A DNA stretch of 64,000 bases from Patulibacter minatonensis DSM 18081 (GTDB lineage: Bacteria; Actinomycetota; Thermoleophilia; Solirubrobacterales; Solirubrobacteraceae), in contig NZ_KI912613.1 in the NCBI RefSeq assembly GCF_000519325.1, positions 4,348,469 to 4,412,468 of the forward strand. The letters run 5' to 3'. Of this stretch, positions 16,244 to 25,812 are shown in pieces. The position numbers were made by a program, and so were the translations under genes. The notes beneath the pieces were generated by a model. The model was not told the origin of the DNA. It worked only from the letters and a program-made list of their open reading frames with translations, and searched no databases. How positions within the stretch are numbered: position 1 is the stretch's first letter; each line of letters begins with the position of its first letter.

Positions 16244-17437
16244 TCAGACCGGGACGCCGAGGCGGTCGTAGACCGCGAGCGTCCGCGCCGCCGCGTCGTC
16301 CCACGAGAACCGGGCGGCGTGCGTCGCCCCGGCGACGACCAGGCGCCGGCGGAGCGCGTCGTCGTCGAGCAGGCGACGCAGGGCGGCCGCGAGGGCCCGG
16401 ACGTCGTCGGGCGGCACGCGGACGCCCGTGCCGTCGGGGACGACCTCGCGCAGCCCGCCGGTCGCGGCGGCGACGCAGGCGCAGCCGCCGCGCATCGCCT
16501 CCAGGGCGACGAGCCCGAACGGCTCGTACAGCGAGGGGACGAGGCAGACGTCGGCGGCGCGGTAGAGCGCCGGGAGCGTCGCGTCGTCGGTCCAGCCGAG
16601 GAACGTGACCGCGTCGTCCAGGCCGAGGCGCGTGGCCTGGGCGTGGAGCTCCGCCTCGTGCGGACCCGAGCCCGCGACGACCATGCGGGCCGGTGGCGCC
16701 GCCGGGGCGGTCGAGCGACGGACGCGGTCGAACGCGTCGAGCGCGACCTGCCAGCCCTTCTCGTAGACGAGCCGTCCGGCGCAGAGGACGAGCGCCTCCC
16801 CCGCCGGCGCGAGCTCGGCCCGGAGCGCGGCCACGCGGGCCTCGTCGACCGGCGGCTGCGGGTCGATGCCGTTGCGGACCACGACGACGTCGTCCGGCGC
16901 GGGGCCGAACACGTCGAGGACGTGGCGGCGCATGAAGTCCGAGCACACGAGGACCGCGTCCGCGCGGGCCATCATCGCCTGCTCGACGCCGTGGACGTGC
17001 GACTGCGGGTGCTTCTGGACCCAGCCCTGGTGTCGCCCGTGCTCGGTGGCGTGCACAGTCGTGACGTACGGGACGCCGAGCGCGTCCGCCAGCGCCGCGG
17101 CGGGCGCGGCGACGAGCCAGTCGTGTCCGTGGACCACGTCGGGGCGACGGTCGGCCGCCGCCGCGGTGCCGGCGGCGAGCAGGTCGTCGCCGAGCTCGTC
17201 GACCCAGGCGAGGAACGCGTCGAGCCCCGCCGGCGGGGACGTCCGCTCGACGCGCTGGACGTTGACGCCGTCGGACTCGGCGTGCGCGGGGACCGCCTCG
17301 GCGCCGCGGGTCAGGACGCGGACGTCCGCACCGCGTCGCACGAGTCCGGCGGACAGCCCGTGGACGTGCCGCGCCAGACCGCCCTCGACGACCGGCGGGT
17401 ACTCCCAGGAGAGGGTGAGGACGTCGGGACCGCTCAC
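16244..17437 (-). CDS. Glycosyltransferase family 4, glycogen or maltose-1-phosphate synthase
   Basis: A 397-residue GT4 enzyme with a GT-B fold: SWEYPPVVEGGLARHVHGL at the N-terminus, HGHDWL, and the donor-binding segments AGRLVYEKGW and EPFGLVALEAMRGG with the E-x7-E pair. By sequence and context it is closest to actinobacterial GlgA/GlgM, which use ADP-glucose to make glucan or maltose-1-phosphate. If GlgM-like, it would feed GlgE directly. The GTG start at 17437 overlaps the treY stop by four bases. It is the last gene of the eight-gene glucan cluster. No glgC (ADP-glucose synthesis) is in the window. Confidence 0.85.
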   Translation of the reverse strand: MSGPDVLTLSWEYPPVVEGGLARHVHGLSAGLVRRGADVRVLTRGAEAVPAHAESDGVNVQRVERTSPPAGLDAFLAWVDELGDDLLAAGTAAAADRRPDVVHGHDWLVAAPAAALADALGVPYVTTVHATEHGRHQGWVQKHPQSHVHGVEQAMMARADAVLVCSDFMRRHVLDVFGPAPDDVVVVRNGIDPQPPVDEARVAALRAELAPAGEALVLCAGRLVYEKGWQVALDAFDRVRRSTAPAAPPARMVVAGSGPHEAELHAQATRLGLDDAVTFLGWTDDATLPALYRAADVCLVPSLYEPFGLVALEAMRGGCACVAAATGGLREVVPDGTGVRVPPDDVRALAAALRRLLDDDALRRRLVVAGATHAARFSWDDAAARTLAVYDRLGVPV

Positions 17438-19623
17438 CGGTCGTCGCGCCGGCGTCGCAGGAGCGCCAGTCCGTGCTCGTCCACGAGGGACGCGACCGTC
17501 GTCGGACCGTCGGCAGACAGGTCGGGGCCGCCGATCGCGCTCTCCCAGGTCCCCGAGTGCTCAGGCCCCAGCTGCAAGACCGCGGCCCCGCCGTCGTCGG
17601 TCGCAGCGTTGGCGCGGACCACGACGACCACGAGCACGTCGTCCCCGCGCGTGAACGCGACCACGCCGGGACCGGCCTCCACAGGACGGTACGCGCCGGT
17701 CGCGAACGTGTCGGGCAGCCGGCCGCGGAGCGCGAGGGCGCCGTGGACGATCGCGAGCTTCCGGCGGTCGAAGGCGACGGTCGAGGCGTCCGAGAACGGG
17801 TCCGGGTCGGCCCCGGCGTCCGTGGCCTGCCCCACCGTCGTCGCGTCCGCGGCCTCCGTCGTCCCGGGCCACGCGGCAGCGGCGTCGGCCACGACCGACG
17901 CGAGCAGGCCCCTCCGCCGCTCCCAGTCGACCGGCCGGCGGTTGTCGGGGTCGACGAGGCTCAGGGTCTCGAGCTCGTCGCCCTGGTAGACGTCGGGAAC
18001 GCCCGGGACGGTGAGCTTCAGCAGCGTCTGGGCGAGTGCGGACCGCCTGCCCCGGGCGGCGACGCGCGCCGCGAACGGCACGAAGCCGTCGAGGAACGGC
18101 CGGTGCTCGAGCAGCGCGGTCGCGAACCCGATCACGGCGGACTCGTGCGCCTCGTCGGGTGCCGCCCACGTGGTGTGGACCTTCGCCTCGCGCATCGCCT
18201 TCTGCAGGAAGCCGGAGAGACGGTCGGCCGTCAGGGGCCAGGCGCCGACGAGCGTCTGGAGGATCGTGAGCTCCTCGACGCCGTCGGGCGCGTCCCCCGT
18301 CCGGAGGTCGGCGGTGAGCGCACGCCAGCGGTGCACCGCGTCCGCCCATTCCCCCGCCATTCCCGCCAGCGCGCCGATCCGCGCGCGGACGTCGCCGGAG
18401 CGCTTCGTGTCGTGGGTCTGCGTCGAGAGCAGCCCGTGCGGGGTGTGCTCCAGGCGCGCGGTGTTGCGGGCGTGGAACGCGTCGACCGAGAGCGAGAAGC
18501 GGTCGGGCTCGTGGCCGACCTCGTTGAGCGCCAGGAGGCGGACGTACCGGTAGAACGCGGTGTCCTCGACGCCCTTGGCCGTCACCGGCGGGGAGGTCTG
18601 CTGGAACTTCGTGACGAAGTCGCCGTGGCCGGGCTCCTCGAGTCGCAGGACCCGCTGGAGCTCCTCCGGGGCGTCCGAGGCGGCGATCGCGTCGCGGTCG
18701 GCGGCGGACAGCGACGAGGGGCCGCTCGGGAGCGGATCGTCGCCGTCGCCGGACGCGGGACGCGCGTACGTCCGGTAGACCGGGATCCCGGCCAGCGCGT
18801 CCGCGATGCCCAGGACGTCGTGCAGCGTCCGGAGGCGCTCGACCTCGCGGCTGAACGTCGTCGTCGCCTGGACCCGCTGGGTCTCCAGCGCGACCTCGTC
18901 GAACCGCCGCGTCTCCCCCGTCAGCTCGGCGAAGAGGTCGGTGAGGATCTCCTCCCCCGCGGGGTCGACGAACAGCGCCGTCGCGTCGCCGAGGAACTCG
19001 TAGCCCACGGTGCCCTCGACCGGCCAGTCGGGGAGCTCTTCCACCGGGTGCTGCGCGCTCAGGATCTTCTCGACCCACACGTGCGCGACGCCGGCGTCCT
19101 GCAGCCGCCGCAGGTACTGCGCGGGGTCGGCCAGGCCGTCGGGATGGTCGATCCGCAGGCCGTCGACGACGCCGTCCCGGACGAGCTCGAGGACCTTGTC
19201 GTGGGTCAGCGCGAAGACGTCGGGGTCCTCGACGCGCACGCCGGCGAGGTCGTCGATGTCGAAGAAGCGGCGGTACCAGCCGTCCTCCGGGTCGTAGTCG
19301 AAGACGCGGACCCGCTCTTCGGGGTCGCTCCACCAGCGGTTCTCGTCGCCGACGCCCATGTGGTTGGGGACGATGTCCAGCACGATCCCGAGACCGGCGT
19401 CCGCGAGCGCCCGGAGGCCGTCCTCGCCGCCGAGCGCCGCGCTGACGGTGGTCGGGTCGACGACGTCGTAGCCGTGCGTCGAGCCGCTGCGGGCCGTCAG
19501 CGAGGGCGACAGGTAGAGGTGGGAGATCCCCAGGTCGCGCAGGTACGGGACGAGCTCCCGGACCGCCGCGAAGTCCTGGTCCGGGGTCAGCTGGATCCGG
19601 TAGGTGGCTCGGGGGACGCTCAC
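17434..19623 (-). CDS. treY: Maltooligosyl trehalose synthase
   Basis: Isomerises the reducing end of maltooligosaccharides to a trehalose unit. The 729-residue GH13 protein opens with ATYRIQLTPDQDF and LGISHLYLSPSLTARSGSTHGYDV, typical of TreY. It has VDGLRIDHPDGL with the nucleophile Asp159, VEKIL with Glu185, and QTHDTKRSGDVRAR. The GTG start at 19623 overlaps the glgX stop (GTGA). It works with TreZ, encoded two genes upstream, and with the debranching enzyme GlgX between them, a treX-treY-treZ type set. Confidence 0.95.
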   Translation of the reverse strand: MSVPRATYRIQLTPDQDFAAVRELVPYLRDLGISHLYLSPSLTARSGSTHGYDVVDPTTVSAALGGEDGLRALADAGLGIVLDIVPNHMGVGDENRWWSDPEERVRVFDYDPEDGWYRRFFDIDDLAGVRVEDPDVFALTHDKVLELVRDGVVDGLRIDHPDGLADPAQYLRRLQDAGVAHVWVEKILSAQHPVEELPDWPVEGTVGYEFLGDATALFVDPAGEEILTDLFAELTGETRRFDEVALETQRVQATTTFSREVERLRTLHDVLGIADALAGIPVYRTYARPASGDGDDPLPSGPSSLSAADRDAIAASDAPEELQRVLRLEEPGHGDFVTKFQQTSPPVTAKGVEDTAFYRYVRLLALNEVGHEPDRFSLSVDAFHARNTARLEHTPHGLLSTQTHDTKRSGDVRARIGALAGMAGEWADAVHRWRALTADLRTGDAPDGVEELTILQTLVGAWPLTADRLSGFLQKAMREAKVHTTWAAPDEAHESAVIGFATALLEHRPFLDGFVPFAARVAARGRRSALAQTLLKLTVPGVPDVYQGDELETLSLVDPDNRRPVDWERRRGLLASVVADAAAAWPGTTEAADATTVGQATDAGADPDPFSDASTVAFDRRKLAIVHGALALRGRLPDTFATGAYRPVEAGPGVVAFTRGDDVLVVVVVRANAATDDGGAAVLQLGPEHSGTWESAIGGPDLSADGPTTVASLVDEHGLALLRRRRDDR

Positions 19624-21755
19624 GAGGCGCGCTTGAGGATCGTGATCGACCGGCTCCGGACGACGAACTCCGAGCGGGCCTCGTGCGTGTCGCCGTCCGC
19701 CCGGGCGGTCGGCTCGAAGGTGCAGAGCTCGAGCTCCCACGCCTCGCCGTAGGCGGTGGACGGGAGCGTGAACGTCGCGTCCTCGTGGTGCGCGTTGACG
19801 AGCAGGACGAACGAGTCGTCCTGCAGCGGCTCGCCGCGCTGCGTGCGGTCCGCGATCGCGTCGCCGTTGAGGAACACGCCGAGGACGCGGCAGTCCGGGT
19901 CGTCCCACTCGCGCGTGGTCATGCGGTGGCCGTCGGGGCGGAACCACCAGACGTCGGGCAGGTTGTCGCCCTCGGGATCGCGACCGCGCAGGAACTCCTG
20001 GCGGCGGAACACCGGGTGCTCCTCGCGCAGGCGGATCAGCCGACGGGTGAACTCGAGCTGCTCGACCTGCTTGACCTCGGGCGACCACGAGTACCAGGAG
20101 ATCTCGTTGTCCTGGCACCACGCGTTGTTGCTGCCGTTCTGCGTGCGGCCGATCTCGTCGCCGCCGAGCAGCATCGGCGTGCCCTGCGACAGGAGCAGCG
20201 TCGTCAGCATGTTGCGCTGCTGCCGACGCCGGAGCTTGTTGACGGCCGGGTCGTCGGTCTCGCCCTCGACGCCGCAGTTCCAGGAGCGGTTGTCGTCGGT
20301 GCCGTCCCGTCCGCCCTCCTGGTTGGCCTCGTTGTGCTTCTCGTTGTAGGTGACGAGGTCGCGCATCGTGAAGCCGTCGTGGGCGGTCACGAAGTTGATC
20401 GACGCGAACGGGTCGCGGCCGTCGTCCTCGTAGAGGTCCGCGGAGCCGGAGAAGCGGTCCGCGAAGTCCGCAGCACCGGCGGCCCCGCGCCAGAAGTCGC
20501 GGATCTGGTCGCGGTAGATGCCGTTCCACTCGCTCCAGAGCACCGGGAAGTTGCCCACCTGGTACCCGCCGGGACCGACGTCCCAGGGCTCGGCGATGAG
20601 CTTCACCTGCGAGAGCACCGGGTCCTGGTGGATCGTGTCGAAGAACGCGGAGAGGCGGTCGACGTCGTAGAGCTCGCGGGCCAGGGCGGACGCGAGGTCG
20701 AAGCGGAAGCCGTCGACGTGGCACTCGATCACGAAGTACCGCAGCGAGTCCATGATCATCCGCAGCACGGCGGGCTGCCGGGCGTCGAGCGTGTTGCCCG
20801 TGCCCGTGTAGTCCATGTAGTGGTGCAGGTCGTCGGGGACCAGGCGGTAGTACGTCTTGTTGTCGACGCCCTTCATCGAGAGCATCGGGCCGAGGTGGTT
20901 GCCCTCCGCGGTGTGGTTGTAGACGACGTCGAGGATGACCTCGATGCCGGCCTTGTGGAGGGCCTTGACCATGCCCTTGAACTCCGAGACCTGCTGGCCG
21001 CGGGTGCCCGACGCCGAGTAGCCGGCGTGCGGCGCGAGGTAGCCGATCGACGCGTAGCCCCAGTAGTTGCTGAGGCCCATGTCGTGGAGGAACGACTCGT
21101 CGGCGATGTGGTGGACCGGGAGGAGCTCGACCGCCGTGACGCCGAGGTCCTTCAGGTAGCCGAGCGCGGCGTCGGAGGCCAGGCCCGCGTAGGTGCCGCG
21201 CAGGTCCTCGCGGACGTCGGGGTGGGTCATCGTGAAGCCCTTGACGTGGGTCTCGTAGATGACCGTCTCGTTCCACGGCCGCTCGAGGCGGACGTCGCCC
21301 TCCCAGTCGAACCACTCGTCGACGACGACGCACTTGGGCATCGCGACGGCGGAGTCCTCGTCGTCGATCTCGAGGTCGGCGTCGTCGTGGGTGTCGGCGC
21401 CGCCCGGGACGTACGGGAGCGTGTTGGCGGCGTCCCAGTCGACGCCGCCCTCGATCGCCTTGGCGTACGGGTCGATCAGGAGCTTCGCGGGGTTGAACCG
21501 GTGCCCGCCCTCCGGGTCGTACGGCCCGTGCACGCGGAAGCCGTAGCGCTGCCCCGGCCGGGCGTCGGGCAGGAAGCAGTGCCACTGGTGCGCGGTGCAC
21601 TGCTCGACCGGTATGCGGGTCTCGACGTCGTCGTCGTCGAACAGGCAGAGCTCCACGCGCTCCGCGTTCATCGAGTACAGCGAGAAGTTGACGCCCTGGC
21701 CGTTCCAGATGGCCCCGAGCGGGAACGGCCGGCCGGGCCAGACGGTGACGCTCAT
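19620..21755 (-). CDS. glgX: Glycogen debranching enzyme (GlgX/TreX type)
   Basis: Hydrolyses alpha-1,6 branches of glycogen to release linear chains for TreY. The 711-residue protein has an N-terminal CBM48-like domain (FPLGAIWNGQGVNFSLYS) and GH13 signatures: VDGFRFDLAS with Asp353, IAEPWDVG with Glu389, and TAHDGFT. NGSNNAWCQDNE is typical of the GlgX/TreX group. The ATG at 21755 overlaps the treZ stop (ATGA). The glgX-treY-treZ neighbours favour a TreX role in trehalose production. Confidence 0.95.
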   Translation of the reverse strand: MSVTVWPGRPFPLGAIWNGQGVNFSLYSMNAERVELCLFDDDDVETRIPVEQCTAHQWHCFLPDARPGQRYGFRVHGPYDPEGGHRFNPAKLLIDPYAKAIEGGVDWDAANTLPYVPGGADTHDDADLEIDDEDSAVAMPKCVVVDEWFDWEGDVRLERPWNETVIYETHVKGFTMTHPDVREDLRGTYAGLASDAALGYLKDLGVTAVELLPVHHIADESFLHDMGLSNYWGYASIGYLAPHAGYSASGTRGQQVSEFKGMVKALHKAGIEVILDVVYNHTAEGNHLGPMLSMKGVDNKTYYRLVPDDLHHYMDYTGTGNTLDARQPAVLRMIMDSLRYFVIECHVDGFRFDLASALARELYDVDRLSAFFDTIHQDPVLSQVKLIAEPWDVGPGGYQVGNFPVLWSEWNGIYRDQIRDFWRGAAGAADFADRFSGSADLYEDDGRDPFASINFVTAHDGFTMRDLVTYNEKHNEANQEGGRDGTDDNRSWNCGVEGETDDPAVNKLRRRQQRNMLTTLLLSQGTPMLLGGDEIGRTQNGSNNAWCQDNEISWYSWSPEVKQVEQLEFTRRLIRLREEHPVFRRQEFLRGRDPEGDNLPDVWWFRPDGHRMTTREWDDPDCRVLGVFLNGDAIADRTQRGEPLQDDSFVLLVNAHHEDATFTLPSTAYGEAWELELCTFEPTARADGDTHEARSEFVVRSRSITILKRAS

Positions 21756-23536
21756 CCGAGGAGTATCCCGGCGCGGGCGGCGATCAGGACCCCGCCCTCG
21801 ACGGCCTCGGCACCCCCGGGCGTCTGCAGGAGCAGGTCGACGCCGTCCGCTGCCACCAGGGTCGGCTCGTCCCCGAAGTTCGCCACGATCACGTGCGATC
21901 CCCGCTCCACGCGGAGGATCCCGTGCTCGTCGTCGTGCTCGACGAGCGTCGCGTCGCCGGGGGCGATCGTCGTCCGGACGCGCAGGAGGTCGCGGTAGAG
22001 GGCGGCGAGCTCCGGGTCCTCCCGTCGCGTGAGCTTGCTCCGGAGGAAGGTCTCCTCGGCCTGTGGATCCGGGACCTCCTCCCCCTGGAACGCCGCGAAC
22101 GACGCGAACTCGCGGCGGCGTCCGTCCCGGGTGGCGACGGCGATCTCCTCGTCGATGTGGTCGGTGAAGAACTGGAAGGGGGCGTCCTCGCCGTACTCCT
22201 CGCCCTGGAAGAGCATCGGCGTGAACGGCGAGAGCAGCGTCAGGAACGCGGCCAGCGGGCGGATCGCGGGCGGTAGGCGGTCGCCCACGGCGCGGTTGCC
22301 GACCTGGTCGTGGTTCATGTCGAAGACGACGAACTGGTGGGCCGGGCGGTCGTCGTGCGGCGCGCCGAAGCGCTTGCGGCGGCTCGGCGAGTACCCGCCG
22401 TCGGGCAGCACCGGGCGGCGGAACGCCTTGGCGAGGTCCGAGAGGGCCCCGAACTCGGCGTAGTAGCCCTCCTTCTCGCCGGTCATGAGCACGCGGAGGG
22501 CGTGGTGGAAGTCGTCGGCCCAGACGCCGTCGCAGCCGAGGCCGCCCTCCGACGCCGGGCGGATCACGCGCGGATCGTTCAGGCCGCTCTCGGCGACGAC
22601 CAGGACCTCGCGACCCTGCGCGCCGGGCCCGTGCGGCTCGGCCGGCCGACCCGCGGCCCGGGCGCGGGCCACGACCTCGCCGACGATCGGGCGCGCCGAG
22701 TCGTCGTAGATCGCGTGGATGGCGTCGAGGCGCAGCCCGTCGACGTGGAAGTCGCGGATCCAGCCCTCGGCGCTCTGGAGCACCCACTCGCGGACGGGGT
22801 CGCAGTCCTCGTCGTCGTAGTTGACGGCCTTGCCCCAGAAGGTGTCGTGCTTGTCGGTGAGGTACGGCCCGTAGGCCTCGATCGCCTGCACACCGGACGC
22901 GCCGAGGTGGTTGTAGACGACGTCGAGGATCACGCCGAGCCCGGCCGCGTGCGCGGCGTCGACGAGGCGCTGGAAGCCCTCGGGGCCGCCGTAGCTCGAC
23001 TGCGCGGCGGAGAGGAACACGCCGTCGTAGCCCCACCCGCGGGCGCCGGGGAACTCGGCGACCGGCATGACCTCGATCGTCGTGACGCCGAGCTCCGCCA
23101 GGGCCGGGAGGTGCTCGATCGCGCCGTCGAACGTGCCGGCCTCGCTGAACGTGCCGACGTGCAGCTCGTAGAGGACCTGCGCGGAGCGGTCGACGCCGCG
23201 CCACCCGTCGTCGGTCCACGTGAAGGAGGCCGGGTCGACGACGCGGGAGACGCCGCGAAGGCCGTCCGGCTGCCAGCGCGACGAGGGGTCGGGCAGGGGC
23301 TCGCCGTCGAGGACGAAGCGGTAGTCGGTGCCGTGCGGCGCCTGCAGGGCCGCCTCGTGGACGCCGAAGCCGGCGTCGACCGTGGCGTGCAGCTCGCCCG
23401 CGACCTCGACCTCGACGCGCTCCGCCCGTGGCGCCCAGGTGCGGAACGTCGTGCGGCCGTCGCCGGTCGGGGTCGCGCCGTGCCGACGCTCCCAGGCGTA
23501 CGCGCCGCCGGGCGCGTGGGGTCCGGGAGCGCTCAC
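21752..23536 (-). CDS. treZ: Malto-oligosyltrehalose trehalohydrolase
   Basis: Releases free trehalose from maltooligosyl-trehalose made by TreY. The 594-residue protein has an N-terminal CBM48-like domain (TTFRTWAPRAERVEV) and GH13 motifs VDGLRLDAIHAI with Asp271, VAESGLND with Glu316, and MNHDQVGNR. Length is typical. The GTG start at 23536 overlaps the glgB stop (GTGA). It is translationally coupled to its neighbours on both sides. Confidence 0.95.
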   Translation of the reverse strand: MSAPGPHAPGGAYAWERRHGATPTGDGRTTFRTWAPRAERVEVEVAGELHATVDAGFGVHEAALQAPHGTDYRFVLDGEPLPDPSSRWQPDGLRGVSRVVDPASFTWTDDGWRGVDRSAQVLYELHVGTFSEAGTFDGAIEHLPALAELGVTTIEVMPVAEFPGARGWGYDGVFLSAAQSSYGGPEGFQRLVDAAHAAGLGVILDVVYNHLGASGVQAIEAYGPYLTDKHDTFWGKAVNYDDEDCDPVREWVLQSAEGWIRDFHVDGLRLDAIHAIYDDSARPIVGEVVARARAAGRPAEPHGPGAQGREVLVVAESGLNDPRVIRPASEGGLGCDGVWADDFHHALRVLMTGEKEGYYAEFGALSDLAKAFRRPVLPDGGYSPSRRKRFGAPHDDRPAHQFVVFDMNHDQVGNRAVGDRLPPAIRPLAAFLTLLSPFTPMLFQGEEYGEDAPFQFFTDHIDEEIAVATRDGRRREFASFAAFQGEEVPDPQAEETFLRSKLTRREDPELAALYRDLLRVRTTIAPGDATLVEHDDEHGILRVERGSHVIVANFGDEPTLVAADGVDLLLQTPGGAEAVEGGVLIAARAGILLG

Positions 23537-25812
23537 GCGGCGCCGGCGTCCGGGACGAGCCACAGCACGCCGAGGGGCGGCAGTGCGAGCTCGGCAGAGC
23601 ACGGCTGACCGTGCCAGGGGACGTCGTCGGGATCGACGCGACCGGCGCTGCCGGCGTCCGACCCGCCGTAGCCCGCGGCGTCGGTGTTGACCGCGACCCG
23701 CCACGGACCACCCCGCGGCAGTCCGACGCGGTAGCCCTCGCGCGGCACCGGCGAGAGGTTCGCGACGCAGATCACGAGATCGCGGGACTCGAGGGTCGCC
23801 GGGTCCGACGGCTCGACGGCGCCGGCCCGGGCGAACGCGACGACGTTGTTCTCGGCGTCGTTGGGCTCCAGCCACCAGAAGCCGTCGGCGTCGTTGTCGC
23901 GCTGCCAGAGCGCGGGGTGCTCGGCCATCACGTGGTTGAGGTCGCGGACGACCGACTGGACGCCCGAGTGCGTCGGGGGCGTCGTGTCGTCGTGCTGCTC
24001 GTCGAGCAGGTGCCAGTCGAGCGAGCGCTCGTGGCTCCACTCCCGCTCCTGGGCGAACTCCTGACCCATGAACAGCAGGTTCTTGCCGGGGTGCGCCCAC
24101 ATGAAGCCGTAGAGCGCGCGGAGGTTCGCGAGCTGCTGCCAGCGGTCGCCCGGCATCTTCTCGATCAGCGAGCCCTTGCCGTGCACGACCTCGTCGTGGC
24201 TGAGCGGCAGGACGAAGTTCTCCGAGAACGCGTAGTGCAGCGCGAACGTCAGGGAGTGGTGGTGGTAGCGGCGGTTGATCGGGTCCTGCTGGAAGTACTC
24301 CAGCGTGTCGTGCATCCAGCCCATGTTCCACTTGAAGCCGAATCCCAGGCCGCCGGTGTAGGTGGGCCGCGACACGCCCGGCCACGACGTCGACTCCTCG
24401 GCAGCGGTGATCGTCCCCGGCTCGCGGGCGTAGACGACCTCGTTCATCTCCTTCAGGAACGCGACGGCCTCGAGGTCCTCTCGTCCCCCGTGCTCGTTGG
24501 GGACCCACTGGCCCTCCTCGCGCGAGTAGTCGAGGTAGAGCATCGAGGCGACCGCGTCGACGCGCAGCCCGTCGACGTGGAACTCGTCGACCCAGAAGAG
24601 CGCCGAGGCGAGCAGGAAGTTGCGGACCTCGTTGCGCCCGAAGTTGAAGATCAGGGTGCCCCAATCGGGGTGCGATCCCCGGCGCGGGTCGGCGTGCTCG
24701 TAGAGCGCGGTCCCGTCGAACTGCGCGAGCGCCCACGAGTCGCGCGGGAAGTGCGCGGGGACCCAGTCGAGCAGGACGCCGACGCCGCGGGCGTGCAGCG
24801 CGTCGACGAACGCGCGGAAGTCGTCGGGCGACCCGTGCCGCGGCGTCGGGGCGAAGTACGAGGTCACCTGGTACCCCCACGACCCCGGGAACGGGTGGCC
24901 CATGACCGGCAGGAGCTCGACGTGCGTGAAGCCCATCTCCACCGCGTAGTCGCCGAGCTGCTCGCCGAGCTCGGCGTAGCTCAGGAGCGCGTCGCCGTCG
25001 CCGCGGCGCCACGAGGGCAGGTGGACCTCGTAGACCGACATCGGGGCGGCGAGGTGGTCGGTCGCGTTGCGGCGGGCGACCCAGTCGTCGTCCTGCCAGA
25101 CGTGCGCCGTCTCGTGGACGACGGAGTCGGTCTCCGGCGGGACGAGGGTCTGGAACGCGAACGGGTCGGCGTTGAGCTTCAGCGTCCCGTCCTGGGTGCG
25201 CAGCTCGTACTTGTAGGGCTGCCCGTCGCCGACGCCCGGGACGAAGAGCTCCCAGACGCCCGAGGCGCCGAGGGTCCGCATCGGGTGCAACCGGCCGTCC
25301 CAGCCGTTGAACTCGCCCACGACGGAGACCGACCGCGCGTTCGGGGCCCAGACCGCGAACGACGTCCCGCGGACGCCGTCGAGCTCCCGGACGTGCGCGC
25401 CGAGGCGTTCCCACAGCGCCTCGTGGCGGCCCTCGCCCATCAGGTGCAGGTCGAGGTCGCCGACCGTCGGCGCGTGCCGGTAGGGGTCGTCGACGGGGAA
25501 CGTGCCGTGCTGGCCGTAGTCGACCTCGAGGCCGTAGCGGAGCGGGACCTCGGCGCCGGGCACCTCGACCTGGAACAGGCCTGCGTCGTCGATCCGCTCC
25601 GCCTCGACGGGATCGCCGGACTCCGGGTGGACGACCACACCGTAGGCGTCGGGACGCCAGACGCGGACGACCGCGCCGTCCTTCGTGGGGTGCGCGCCGA
25701 GGAGGCGGTGCGGGTCGGCGAGGTCCCGGGCGACGAGCGCCGCGACGTCCGCCGGCGAGGCCTCGGGGCCGGCCGACGGCGGGGCCTTTCGGGGCAGGTC
25801 CTTCGGACTCAT
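23533..25812 (-). CDS. glgB: 1,4-alpha-glucan branching enzyme
   Basis: Introduces alpha-1,6 branches into linear glucan. The 759-residue protein has two N-terminal carbohydrate modules (residues about 30-120 and 130-230, with FAVWAPNARSVSVVGEFNGWD) and the GH13 catalytic domain: VDGLRVDAVASMLYLDYSR with Asp419, AEESTSWPGV with Glu472, and LSHDEVVHGKGSL. The long two-module form matches actinobacterial GlgB, which acts on chains extended by GlgE. The ATG at 25812 overlaps the pep2 stop by four bases. Confidence 0.96.
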   Translation of the reverse strand: MSPKDLPRKAPPSAGPEASPADVAALVARDLADPHRLLGAHPTKDGAVVRVWRPDAYGVVVHPESGDPVEAERIDDAGLFQVEVPGAEVPLRYGLEVDYGQHGTFPVDDPYRHAPTVGDLDLHLMGEGRHEALWERLGAHVRELDGVRGTSFAVWAPNARSVSVVGEFNGWDGRLHPMRTLGASGVWELFVPGVGDGQPYKYELRTQDGTLKLNADPFAFQTLVPPETDSVVHETAHVWQDDDWVARRNATDHLAAPMSVYEVHLPSWRRGDGDALLSYAELGEQLGDYAVEMGFTHVELLPVMGHPFPGSWGYQVTSYFAPTPRHGSPDDFRAFVDALHARGVGVLLDWVPAHFPRDSWALAQFDGTALYEHADPRRGSHPDWGTLIFNFGRNEVRNFLLASALFWVDEFHVDGLRVDAVASMLYLDYSREEGQWVPNEHGGREDLEAVAFLKEMNEVVYAREPGTITAAEESTSWPGVSRPTYTGGLGFGFKWNMGWMHDTLEYFQQDPINRRYHHHSLTFALHYAFSENFVLPLSHDEVVHGKGSLIEKMPGDRWQQLANLRALYGFMWAHPGKNLLFMGQEFAQEREWSHERSLDWHLLDEQHDDTTPPTHSGVQSVVRDLNHVMAEHPALWQRDNDADGFWWLEPNDAENNVVAFARAGAVEPSDPATLESRDLVICVANLSPVPREGYRVGLPRGGPWRVAVNTDAAGYGGSDAGSAGRVDPDDVPWHGQPCSAELALPPLGVLWLVPDAGAA